From a virus: DNA of 28,218 nucleotides. The translations under genes were made by a program, and so were the position numbers. Below the pieces are notes generated by a model that was not told the origin of the DNA, did not search any database, and was given only the letters and a program-made list of their open reading frames with translations. Positions 10,301 through 20,900 of the stretch are shown here, one piece after another; position 1 is the stretch's first letter, and each line of letters starts with the position of its first letter. The DNA lies in the IMG/VR virus record IMGVR_UViG_3300034198_029528, positions 1 to 28,218 of that record; one strand, 5' to 3'.

Positions 10301-11811
10301 AGTTGACGGTTGCTCCACCCGATCCTATAACGATAGAGAATTTCGATATTAATGACGTTATACTATCAATTAATCCAACCACACAAACGATACCTGGCTA
10401 TGGATCTAAAATACCAGCACAATATCAGAGTGCAACTGAAATCGCCAAATATGGAAAGTATCGAATTACTTCTATCGGCGGTACAACCAGAATTGACACC
10501 ATAGAAGGCTTCGGTCTTCCTAGATATACCTATACAAAGACTGGTGCTGTTGGAGATAAATTCCCAGTTGATTATGCAAAATATGAAGTAGTTGCGATTG
10601 CAAATTCAGTCACTGGCACAGTTACCTTGCCACAAAATCTTACGAAATATGATAATTTGGAAATCACTATTAGAGACCCATCGTTTACTAATGTCGGTTA
10701 TCCACATACGACTGTTGAGGATACATTTGAATGGGTCAACTCGGGTATGCCATCGCATCTAAGTCAGGTTCATCATGCAAACGTAGTGTGTGGCGGTATT
10801 GGCCAAGAAAGGCTTTATCCAAGTTATCAGGAGCTTACGGCACCTGTATATCAAGCTAAATTTATTGTGCCTAAATCTTCCGTATTCTATGACAAAGTAA
10901 ATTCTACCATCGATTACAGTTTGTATATAGACTCGGGTAATAAGAATCTTTCGCTGCCCTATCCTAACGCAATTTTATATTTGGAATCAAAAAATCAGTT
11001 ACTTATAGGTGGTTATGGTGGCGTTATAGTTATTGACACTACAACAAACGCAATTACAAAACTAGCCATAGATACTGATAAGATACTGCAGATTAAAGAC
11101 ATGAAGCAGTATGAAAATATAGTTTATATTCTAGATGATAGTGCAATATATAAATACGACGTAGATACAGGCGAAATTGTTGCAGATATTACGCTTGGTT
11201 TGCCAAAGAAATTATACAGTATTATTTCAATACATGGCAAAACGCTGGCTGTAGGCGGCTCAGATGGTATCTACGCTCGCCAAATTGATGGATCGTCTTA
11301 TGTCAAGGTACTTACAAGCAGCAGCCCAATAACTCAAATGATATCGCCAGACGCTGGCTTTGCAGTATCTGATAATTCTACTATTTATTCAACTACTGAT
11401 GGATATACGTGGTCTAATTTAGGCAAAATACAATCCAAAGTCATCAATAGAATAGTAAAATACAAAAACAAGATACTTGTGGCCACGAACACTGGCCTCT
11501 ATCAAGATAATGGATCTTTCTACAGCGGGAAAGTCCAATTGCAACTATTGAACATTCTTGGTGACTTGGATGCATCTGCTGCGATTTCCGTAAATGATAT
11601 TTATAGTACGAATAATGCTTGCTATATAGCATTAGGCGATGGAAGATACGTGCAATATACAAATGATTTTGCCGTAGTTACATCGAAACTTGATACGGTG
11701 CATCGAGTTGTAAAAACAGATGCAGAGCTATATTTATTCGGCGGAAATAAATATCAAATAACATCTGAAACCTTTGTTCGTAGGCTTGCAACTGGCGCAA
11801 TCATGCGTTGA
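7339..11811 (+). CDS. Fibre/tailspike-like protein with two TIM-barrel-like (glycoside hydrolase-like) segments and C-terminal propeller
   Basis: The protein has 1490 residues; the start is set by the AGGAGG site. Residues ~1-235 are a beta-sandwich of the type that precedes glycosidase barrels. Residues ~245-555 alternate strands and helices like a TIM barrel (YKAAMLFNVSGWG, FRIIFAAD, SISFVGEN with E478, DPWVFMPLDSW). Residues ~691-981 form a second barrel-like segment whose order of motifs resembles GH56 hyaluronidases: R-P-N (~807) then GFYG (~814), LAPSLYLF (~861), KQVYVFAWPRY (~913), and AGCQGVIWWAIVG (945 onward). The GH56 catalytic D-x-E after strand 4 is not obvious; the equivalent region reads NWWIWVQDQ, so the barrel may be inactive or diverged. 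Residues ~1208-1490 are a propeller with one Asp-box-like S-T-T-D-G-Y-T-W. I infer a receptor-glycan depolymerase or binding spike; enzymatic activity is unproven. Confidence 0.8.
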   Translation: MSLFSPRESGNPDAQRYIWLNVNNYTADMIRDYSTGSPISQNTATWSVTFEKQTIEWRGISFTITLTNKTQTEQPAPYLKIDSGMYHPNWNAAGGDSVWRHVRNYTNHDSYGLRMESVSYPSVKNPATDYFGNKNAIYGINWFAPCLTVDNYAANTFVGEGLQMMSVSTNYPYPFKIYGEFDASTLKAYFRIDANVDLPDVGIIDKFQPGEVRSWKVWLRFENYNNMCLFDSPLTRHGSPSYRKVAALRSYEPYFLWYWDKHGDPNHGPRVSGRIYGVKLAGPSAPKSYFNAKDNPRRYFLFTTQDKINLNGALPLPGQSYVNPQNVTGWKELLNGIIDVATLKTYGYKAAMLFNVSGWGNNDAGGNPSYFTNLPINLRNTLSELKKWETDNSFRIIFAADNAMNKINLGSYSDAAINFDNNNPQHVDSLLNNYNNGGLKSVSGLSMLDLPLTTIKKYVNTYLESWRSLFGSISFVGENRQENSLYDFAVPSYIDRSEFLTADYSKGGRDWFLDMLMQGADPWVFMPLDSWYADYGNSDQTRAAYDAYAQYIENKHQVIPVTIGRIVKSECLYPKKLDWKDDFVIYSSITPSGNDSVCRAGDGVLNRKICLPDDLHKSYTSNSPAITNMLGLYQFDAYYDWSMPGDTKQSWVPCSSIGGELKSMSGDSLLWLYQDDKLQKAKQTLSNNLQGIYRPGGAYIPASYASDIFHNFELSITLDNGTNRQVAVGFGLEMYDVNDTRLVRSSPGSGLQSRTLRNWWIWVQDQVNPGWSTNKTVDQQSAYLQQAWADRWLYYMQQLNVTIRSVRPNIRKIGFYGAVPENNGWRLDGLNFGKSNPEQTNTASQTEMMHWDAWIKAFDFLAPSLYLFQPTANYEVPLQITDQGRKQGDPIQERLFYLLCLRDNLEIGRIANKQVYVFAWPRYLRGETVINNNIGDFLTRSVYTAGCQGVIWWAIVGNRQATLSEMALIQNSFYDAANFINARVAAHKLTVAPPDPITIENFDINDVILSINPTTQTIPGYGSKIPAQYQSATEIAKYGKYRITSIGGTTRIDTIEGFGLPRYTYTKTGAVGDKFPVDYAKYEVVAIANSVTGTVTLPQNLTKYDNLEITIRDPSFTNVGYPHTTVEDTFEWVNSGMPSHLSQVHHANVVCGGIGQERLYPSYQELTAPVYQAKFIVPKSSVFYDKVNSTIDYSLYIDSGNKNLSLPYPNAILYLESKNQLLIGGYGGVIVIDTTTNAITKLAIDTDKILQIKDMKQYENIVYILDDSAIYKYDVDTGEIVADITLGLPKKLYSIISIHGKTLAVGGSDGIYARQIDGSSYVKVLTSSSPITQMISPDAGFAVSDNSTIYSTTDGYTWSNLGKIQSKVINRIVKYKNKILVATNTGLYQDNGSFYSGKVQLQLLNILGDLDASAAISVNDIYSTNNACYIALGDGRYVQYTNDFAVVTSKLDTVHRVVKTDAELYLFGGNKYQITSETFVRRLATGAIMR

Positions 11812-11913
11812 CGATAATTAAAGAGTATTAGAAGATTTAACGATAAAATGTTGTATTCATAAAATACGTAACATAGTTGTTGCATATCTATAGAAACCAA
11901 GGTTTTAAACAGC
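11812..11913 (+). other. 102-base intergenic leader, longest non-coding gap of the window
   Basis: It separates the TGA of the 1490-residue gene from the ATG of the 3257-residue gene. It is very AT-rich, contains one weak hairpin and an AAGG (11899-11902) eleven bases before the start as a poor Shine-Dalgarno match. I find no sigma-70 pair with acceptable spacing, no T4-type late promoter, no tRNA and no terminator with a U-run. Its length in a tightly packed region still makes it the likeliest place for a promoter or processing site. Confidence 0.6.
11848..11874 (+). promoter_or_regulatory. AT-rich hairpin in leader of the giant adhesin gene
   Basis: ATGTTGTATT (11848-11857) can pair with AATAC-gt-AACAT (11863-11874), giving ten base pairs with a two-base bulge and a five-base loop. 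The stem is mostly A-U and no T-run follows, so it is not a standard terminator. It could be a 5' UTR stability or processing element, or chance in AT-rich DNA. Confidence 0.3.
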
Positions 11914-14900
11914 ATGACAATTACCAAGGCATCAGTTTTCATTCGCACAGTTGGTTTAATTGACTCATCAGCCTCATTTTATGTTGCTGAAGGCAGTCAT
12001 GCCGCTTTTAGTGCGGCTAATTTTTCCTCTTTGACACAAGATGATAATTACATTACTTTCACACCAAGCGTAACCGATTCGTATCATGCTGGTTGTATGC
12101 AAGTTGTAAAATCAAATGTTTCATCGCAATTTGGTTATCTTACCTATCCGATTACTGCTGCTCAGGCAGGTAAATACTATGTTTATATAAGGGTCAAAAA
12201 TTTTGGAACCAATAATCATCTGCCAATAAATTATTTCATCAATGATGTGTATCAAAATAGCACCAATAGTACGGTTGTGCTGAATCAATGGGGATGGGTA
12301 AGCACTGAAATAGTTATTAAAGATGATCAGAAATTCAATCTAACTATACAGCCAACTGTACCTGATTGCTACATTGATACGATTGTAATTACGCAAGATT
12401 CTTCTTTGCCGTCATCTCTTACATTTAAAAAGAACTTCTGCACTTTACATTGCAAATTATTCAATTTAAACAGTTCCAATTCTATCACAAGCACATTAGA
12501 CTTCTATTCATATAAAACTACTCTTGGCGAAATCACAAATGATGGCTGGTACAATTTTGCCCTCGATCCGTTGCCTGGTTATACAAGTATTGATTTCTCT
12601 GGAAATTATGCCTTGGGATTGTTTATATCAGGCGCAAGTGATTCTTTGTATTTGGCATGGGATTATGCGGATGAATCTACTGGTGATGCTGCAAATACAT
12701 GTATTTTGTCATATAATGACACAACGCAGTCTTGGACTACTGATTGCACTAACAAGTACGCTGTAAAATATTATACGCATCATGATCCAATAGACGAAAC
12801 TACAGGCCAAATAGTAATACCACCATCAAATACAATTAACAAAAGAATAGAGTTGTTTGATGATGCCAATTTAGATCCAACCTTTCTGCAAGCAAAAATA
12901 GTTGCGGTTGATTCCAACTCAAATAAGGTTGCGTTGAATCTTTCGGATCGACTTGTTTCTATCGTCGTTGATCAAAGCGGTTCGCAGACATGGAATGATA
13001 ATCCTGGTCTACGTCACGTTACAACTAGAAGAATGATTGATAGATTGGAAGCAACATATCCTGGCGTTATTAAATATAATCTTGCCACATATGGTGCTAC
13101 GCCTATTCAGTTGGACTTTTTTGCGGTAGTCGAGTCTGATCAAGTAAATACGAGCAGTTCATCTGCCGTTGCTCAGTCATACTTCTCGGATCAAGAGAGC
13201 GGATATGCTGGCGTTAGAATAGTGCGCAAACTTGGCAGTTATCCAGTTAGCCCACTCGATGGCGAGGTTGTTGCTGAAGGCTTATTTCAACGAGCCTTGG
13301 ATGAAGATCTTACAAGTGGTGAGACCTATTATTATGCTGCTTATACATACAATTCCGATGGCGTATTTAGTGATGGTAAGTTTTTGTATGCAACTCCTCA
13401 TGATCGAATTTTGCCACAAGGCGCAGGCAATTTTACGTATCGAGTTGTTGTTGGCACGGGTATTAAACGCGATGCGAACACAGTTGCATTGTGGCACACT
13501 AACGAATCTGACGGAAATGTTTTATATGATTTTTCTGATTCTAATTTGATTCTCAATGCCAACAAGACTGATCTAATTTGGTTAAATAAAGCAGATGTTC
13601 CTAATGGCACGAGCGGATTGCGGCTTGATGGTACTACTCGGTTCTCTGCTTCGGATTCCAATAATTTATTGGTAAATAATCAGTTTACAATAATGTCTTG
13701 GATTTATCCATTCAATTTTGCATCTAAAAGAGTAATTTTGAGTAGAGAAAATACTAGTACAAGCAAACTTACATTCAAGTTTGGTATAGACGTGGATGGT
13801 TTGCTGTTTATCACATTAGATGATGTTATTGTTGCTAAGTCGGATACGGCTATTGTTGCAAATAGTTGGCAGCATGTCACTGCAACGGTAGATGTTGATC
13901 TTTTAGTTGCAACATTTTATATTGATGGTGAGTTTGCTGGTACGGCAGTTTTAAATACAGGCGCAAAACATAGTACTTCTGCTATGCCCGTATATGTTGG
14001 CGGCGCAACCAATTCTTTCCTTGGCAAAATAACTGAAATTAGTGTTCATAACACAATTAGATCTACTAATTACATTGTTGAGGCCTCCACATTGCCTGCA
14101 TCAGCGGCAAGCAAGGTTATTGACAATGGTGATAGACTTGTAATTTTGAAATATCTAGTAAGCTCTGATTTCAATTACTCGGGTGGCAACATAAAAATTC
14201 TACGCAAAGAGGCGGTTGGATCTGCAAACTTTGACTACAATGAACCACAAACAACAGGCGCAACATCTGAAGTTTTCAACGAACCAATTCTGACATTCAA
14301 TGGATTTGGAGAACACATCAACAATGAGTTTGATGGATCTACTGTATTCTCTGAAACAGCGACTAGTGGCGAAAAAGTACTTGCTTTGCCATTTGATTAT
14401 GTGCATGCGAGGGATTATTATTTCAGAATTTTCACCAAGAACACTTTAGGGAATACTAGTTCTGATTCTGACTCACCAGAGCTCAAGGTCACTATTCCTC
14501 AATTCGAAAGCGTTAACGCTAGAGATGCTGCAATAACAATTCCATTTTTGCCTAAGATACAAAATGTTCAATTCATTACTGGCAATGCGAAAGCATATAT
14601 TACTTGGGATGCACCTACAGATGAGAACGTTGCTCAAATACAAGTTTTCTGGTCTGATAAGGGTACACCGATCATTGATGGCGAGTCAAAGACTAGCAGT
14701 TCTGCAATACTTGTGTATTCTGACAATTCTACAAGCACTGGATTCGTTGATAGAAACATAGAAAATTTAGTTATCAGTTATTATTCGATTGTAGCAGTAG
14801 ATAAGTATGGAAACTTCTCACAATCTGTAAATATAAGTGTTGCCCCAAGCGAAAATGCTGATGAATCATTGATTCCGTTACTTGAAGTCAAGAACTTCCA

Positions 14901-17900
14901 TTATGAAATAGTCAATCCAAATGCCATAAGTTTGGCATGGGATGCGCCAGTAAAATTCCAAAAAGACATTGATGCGTATTTCGATGAAAGAATAGTTCTT
15001 TACGCACAATTGACTGATGATTATGGATCACCAATTTCAGATTTGAGCAACATAAAATTCACTGTAACAGCGAAAATAAATAGCGATGATATTGCAGAAG
15101 ATGTTTTTGCGCCAGCAAATCAAGCGGCAACAAACTTTACCGTTAATGATACATACGTAATATCTAGTACAGTATTGGGTGATGGTGTAATTAAGGGAAT
15201 ATTTAGGATGACTACTAATCCTGATATATTGTCTGCAATTAATTATTTGTATGCTAATATAACAGTTTCATATTTCATACCTGATAAAAACGATAGTACT
15301 AGAAATGTATTTGAAATGTATTCTTTGCCAATAAGATTGAGGATGCTCAATCCGTTCGGCATGGAAATTGTGAACGTGGGTGATAATACAAATAATTATG
15401 GTGATCCACTTGTAAGCAATACCGCCATAAAACGATCAAAGAGAAGAAGCAGCAAGACTCTTGCTAACGCAAATACTCAAGAAGGATTGCAGGACAATAC
15501 TGCACAAAAATCTGGCGACAAGGTAAGAATATTTTGCAAGAAAACAGTTCCTTTGGATGATCAGTCTTTCATTGCCAGCGGTGGCACAAATTACGAGCCT
15601 AGCAGATATAAGGATTTTGATGGATGCTACATAAGAAGAAGTAGGCCTTATACGGCTCGTGTTATAGTTACATATAAAAATCAGCCATTGCCGCAAGGCT
15701 CGTCTTGCAACGTTGCGGTTTATGAAGCTTCAGATCCACAGTGCGATCCTAGCGAGGCCGAATCAACGAATCCTTGTGCTACATCAACTGATCAGACAAC
15801 AACTACTCCGTTTGTTCCTACGTATTCAAATATCAGAAGTAAAACAGTTCAACCACCTGCTACATCTATAGTATTTAAGTTGGCTCTGCAAACTCTTTCT
15901 GACGGAAGTTCACGATACGTTTCGTATGCGGATGTACCCTTGAAGGCACCTGCATCGCCTCAGGCAGTAATGCTTTTTGCCAAGGCAAATTTTGCCAATT
16001 CTAATTCTAGAAGAAAAGCTTATGTAGTATTTGCAAATATTTTGCGCATAGAAACGACTATCGAGCCACCTCAGCCTAATTGCGTAGATGTTGCAGAACA
16101 ATTCGCTAATGTCTATTTGGTTAATCCTGATAGTCCTGATCCAATCAAGCCGAATATAACAAAAATTAAGGAATCCATACCCGTACGATGGGAAATTCGC
16201 AAGGGCTTGGGAGCCAAGGATAGGCCTTTCTATACCACAGATAATGTACCAATCGGGCCTGGCATTTTCTCATACGCACGCAATGGCAACGCTCGCAAAG
16301 TGTTTTTTGGACCCGCATGTGGTGTCCAATTTACTCTTTATACATGTAATGCAAATGTTCTGATGTTGCCTGAACTTTATGCCATCAAAGCATCAGTAGT
16401 TTATGATGGATTGCAGGATTTCGAGGAAAGGCCAGCAATCATTTATCCGCAAAATGTTGCAGGCTCGGGCTTCGGTTCTAGATTCCTCATATCCTTACCT
16501 CAGTATTATAATCCCTTATACGCTGATGGATACACATATATCAAGGGAACTATATATCATGATCCATCCGTGACTGGCGGGCAATTTGGCGGATGTTTCT
16601 TGCAGTGCGCATCCGATGCTAATCGACCTGTTTTTTCTCTCACTTCAGGTCAGTTGGTTGATCTTGAATCGGGCGATGCATTCGAAATATTCTATGGAGA
16701 TGATATAACTCTTGAATATGATGAGGACATCGATGAGACTTTAATCAAGAATGGAACAGAGGCTATAGGTTTTGCGCAAATACCTTTATCAACCAGCAAG
16801 AACTATACTGATTTTTATCTGCGCATAAATAAATTCGTTGGAACAGAATCTGAAAGTGGTACGCCATCACAGAATGACAATGGTAGAAATCTTAACCCAT
16901 GCCTTTGCGTTGAATTACCTGCAGGTCTATTGAATAAAAAGGGATTGCCTGTGGTGAGAGGCACCACTACGATCAACTATAACGGTGATGTTCTCTATCT
17001 GCAGGGTGGTGGTGACTTCAAGAATGGCATACCTCCAACTGTAATTGAACTCAGAGAGCCTTTAAGCCTTATAATAAGAGATATTAGACGCAATGGAGTT
17101 TCTGTTGAAACGTTCTTGTGCGATGGCGTATCGACTCATGAAATTATTGTTGAGTTGGCATTCAAAGACAAGCCTGTACCTAACGGTACAGCAGTTTTTG
17201 TGGCAGTAGGTGGCAAAAATCCTGAACGCATAGTTTTGCAAAATGAGGTTGTTTATACAGAGCAAAAGGTAGATTTAACGCTCGACAATATAGGGAATAT
17301 ACGCAGTTATGCTTCGGTTTTTGTTTTGCCAATAAATAATGATACTGCATTTGAATCGCAAATCAGAGTCGAAAGCAACTACGATAAGAGAGGAGATGCA
17401 GATCGCAGCATCTCGTCATGCTTGACAATAAAATTTGATCCTTCAATCAAACCTGAAGCTAACGTTGATGGATTGCAGAATAAAATTAATAACATATATG
17501 ATAGCAAATTAGAAGTATATGATACCGTAAATGATTCTTGGTCCACCAAAACAGGCATGAATAATCCTAGAGGCTGTTTGTCTTTGACATGGGGTTTTGA
17601 TGCGTATGGTGAGCAGTTGTTTGCAATCGGCGGCATGAATGGTCAATCGATACTTGCTACCAATGAAGCATATGATGTAGCAACAGACTCATGGCAAGAA
17701 AAAACATCCATGAGTATACCTCGATTCTATCATATGTCAGCGTATGATGGAAATTACGTTTATGTATTTGGAGGAATTACAGTTACGCAAAATGTGTTGG
17801 AAATAACTAGGGTTGTAGAAAGATATGATATTGCCAACGATTCTTGGGAAGTTGTTGCAAGCATGCCAGTTTTCGATCAGAATCCTTATGGTGTAGCGTT

Positions 17901-20900
17901 GGGTTCTTGTGTTGTTGTCAATTCCAAGGCTTACATAATCGGAGGTATCACCAAGATAGGTAATAAAGGCAGCATAGATGCACTGAATGATAGAATATTG
18001 ATATTTGATTTTGATACATTGGAGTGGAGCTATTCTAGCCCATTTACCAACTTGGAATATGAAGTTTATTGTCGTATCAGTCCATTTGTTTATGTTTCAT
18101 CTGATGCCAGCACAATACATGTATTAGGCGGCTCTGTATCTCAGCCAATCAATCAAGACACAGGCGAACAATCACTTGACTTCCCAACGGAAACATTCGC
18201 AATAAATGTTTCGAACTTGGAGTTGTCATTGGATGATTCAATTTATACGCAGATTCCACGCTTGCGTTATAGAGGTGGTTGCGCCAGCGTGGTTGATAAG
18301 CATTATTTCTTGGGTGGCACCACTAAGAAATCTCTTGTATCAAATATTTTTGAAGTTATTACGGAAAATGTCGGAATAAATTATTATGCCAAACTTGATG
18401 ACATGCTCACGCCAAAAACTTCATTTGGCTACGCTAGTGATAATTGGCAATACATTTATGTATGTGGTGGTTTAAATAGTGGCAGACCTAAGGGTTTCAT
18501 ACAAATAAAGGCAGATGTTAATCCTATAAATGTACGCTTGGATGGCAAGCAGTCATCAACTCTGAAAATAGAACTTATAAATGATATAGGCGAAAGGCCA
18601 GATGCAACTATTAGAGTTCTTGTGCAAGGAATCGTAACATTCCCAGACGCAGCAGCAGGTGCTTCAACAGGTGGCGATACCGCACAGCAACAATCGGGTA
18701 ACTCTGCTTTGCGTGACGCATTAATCTATCCTGTTGTATTTAGCAGTCATGATCTAAATATTGAAAATGGTTTAGGTTCAACTATACTTTTGCCTAGATC
18801 TGATGATATACTTAAGAAGGTTGGAGAAATCAAGCAGGCATTGGGTATTACAGATACGTTGCCTGGCGAAGGGGGCAGCGACGGCTCTGATACTTTGGTA
18901 ATTAAGGAAGGTCAGATACGTTATCCATATACCATACAAATTAGAATTACGGTATTGGATAGTTTCTATTATGGTCAGACAGTGGTAGACGTTAAGGATA
19001 ATGAAGACGAAGCAGTAAATACAACTGCTACGACACCAACGCAAGTTGTAGATACGCCGATATCTCAGCCAACATCTCCTACCCCCACAAATCAAATTAT
19101 ATTTACGGGTTGTAGGGAAGTCCTAGCAAATAATTATGTTACGCAAAGCGGAAACGGCACCGTCCCTACCATTGGCAAGAATCAAGAAAACAACAAAACT
19201 ATTGATCAGTCTATACAGTCACAGGACAATCCAGTATTCGATTTGAATCCGCCTCAGTCACCACAGTTCTCAAGTCCTGAGGTTTCCTATTACAGCGATA
19301 TAGAATGGATACCGCAATCCAAGATATTAGTGCAGTTTGGTACATATGATGAAGTATCAACCAAACTGAATATTTTGAAAAATGAAATACCATTTGGGGC
19401 TTCTCCATTGTATGACTGCTTACAGAAGATATCTGAAATATCTGTTGGCGAGGAACTAGATCCATATGTCAAGGTAATATATCTTAATACCGACAATGAG
19501 CAGAGCATGTCATTGATAACTCTCGACGAAGCGATTGAATCAATACAAGCAATAGATGGATATGCAAAAACACCTGTAGTTATTAATAACTTTAGTGTTG
19601 TGTCGCCAATTACATTGTCAGCTCTTGTGTCTCGTACCGATACGGATACTCTTGAGAGATTGGCTTCAGAAACTGGTGGTCAAAGTCAGACAATTCTTGA
19701 TGAAGATACTATTTCTGTAGTTCTCAACAATTCTATAGGTAGATTGCAGGGATCTATTGGGTATGGATTATACGAATGCGTAGTTGACGTACAAGAAGAC
19801 AATATCATCAATACGATAAGTGCTGATTTTGAATTATTTGCAAATACTGATGCTAATTGGTCAATATCTACGAGCTCTGATGGGTATTCTTACAATGATT
19901 ATAGCGACATGTATGGTCCAAACGAGACGATAACTTTTGATAATTTGCATGCAAGATTCATTAAATTCAAAGTAACTTTACTCTCAGGATTGAGCGCATC
20001 GATTGATGATGCATATGAACTTATTCCATCGCCTGGTGTTCCTGCTCTAACTGGAATTACAATCAAATACAGCGATCCTACAGTAAGTTACATTTATCTC
20101 AATCAGGATACTTTAGATTATAGTGCGCAGCAGATAGCCATAGCAGTATCCGCAAATCAGCCAAAACTAAGCACAATTGAGGTTGGCGCAACTTCAAGCA
20201 ATTCATTTAATTGGGATGAATATCAAAGTGGAGCGCAGCCTACTGTTGATCGATTCGGTAAGGTTTTCATTCCTATACGTTACAATCAATCGCATGACAT
20301 CACTCTTAATGAGCCTTTAGATTATATAGATGGCTATGTTTGGAAGGCTCGTTATGGTAGATGGGATACTTCTTCATCTGTTTACGTATATGATGCAACT
20401 GGTACGATGTTGGAATCTGATTTGTTTGATGCATATCCTCAAGATGGCTTGATTGTCTTTAAGCAAAGATATGTAAATCCATTAACAATCGGCATTGAAA
20501 ATGCTGGTAAATTGCGTGTTGGACTGAAGATAACAAATAAAGATGCATATAACACTGTAAAAATTGATGGCTTGGGTTATATGTACAATACGAATGTGTT
20601 CTTGCCAGCACCATTATCTCAAAGAGCGCCAGTAGTAACCGATTTTGCAATAGTGCCATCAGAAATATTTGTTTATGAGACAATATCGTTGACTTACAAA
20701 TATTTTGACTTAAATAATGATGCAGAAATTACTGAAGATGCAGATATAAGGTGGTATATAAATGGTGTTGAAATCGAGTACTTGCGTGGATTGAGAACGT
20801 GGAATGATATTACCAACGTCAATGATCCGATTTGGACTTATGCATTCTCGTTTACGTTGTCAGATGTGCCTTCTACATCAACGGTAGAGCAATACGCGAG

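Noticed and set aside
11894-11905. Small palindrome AAACC-AA-GGTTT before the giant gene
   Set aside because: The loop would be only two bases, so no stable hairpin forms; it is too short to call an operator.
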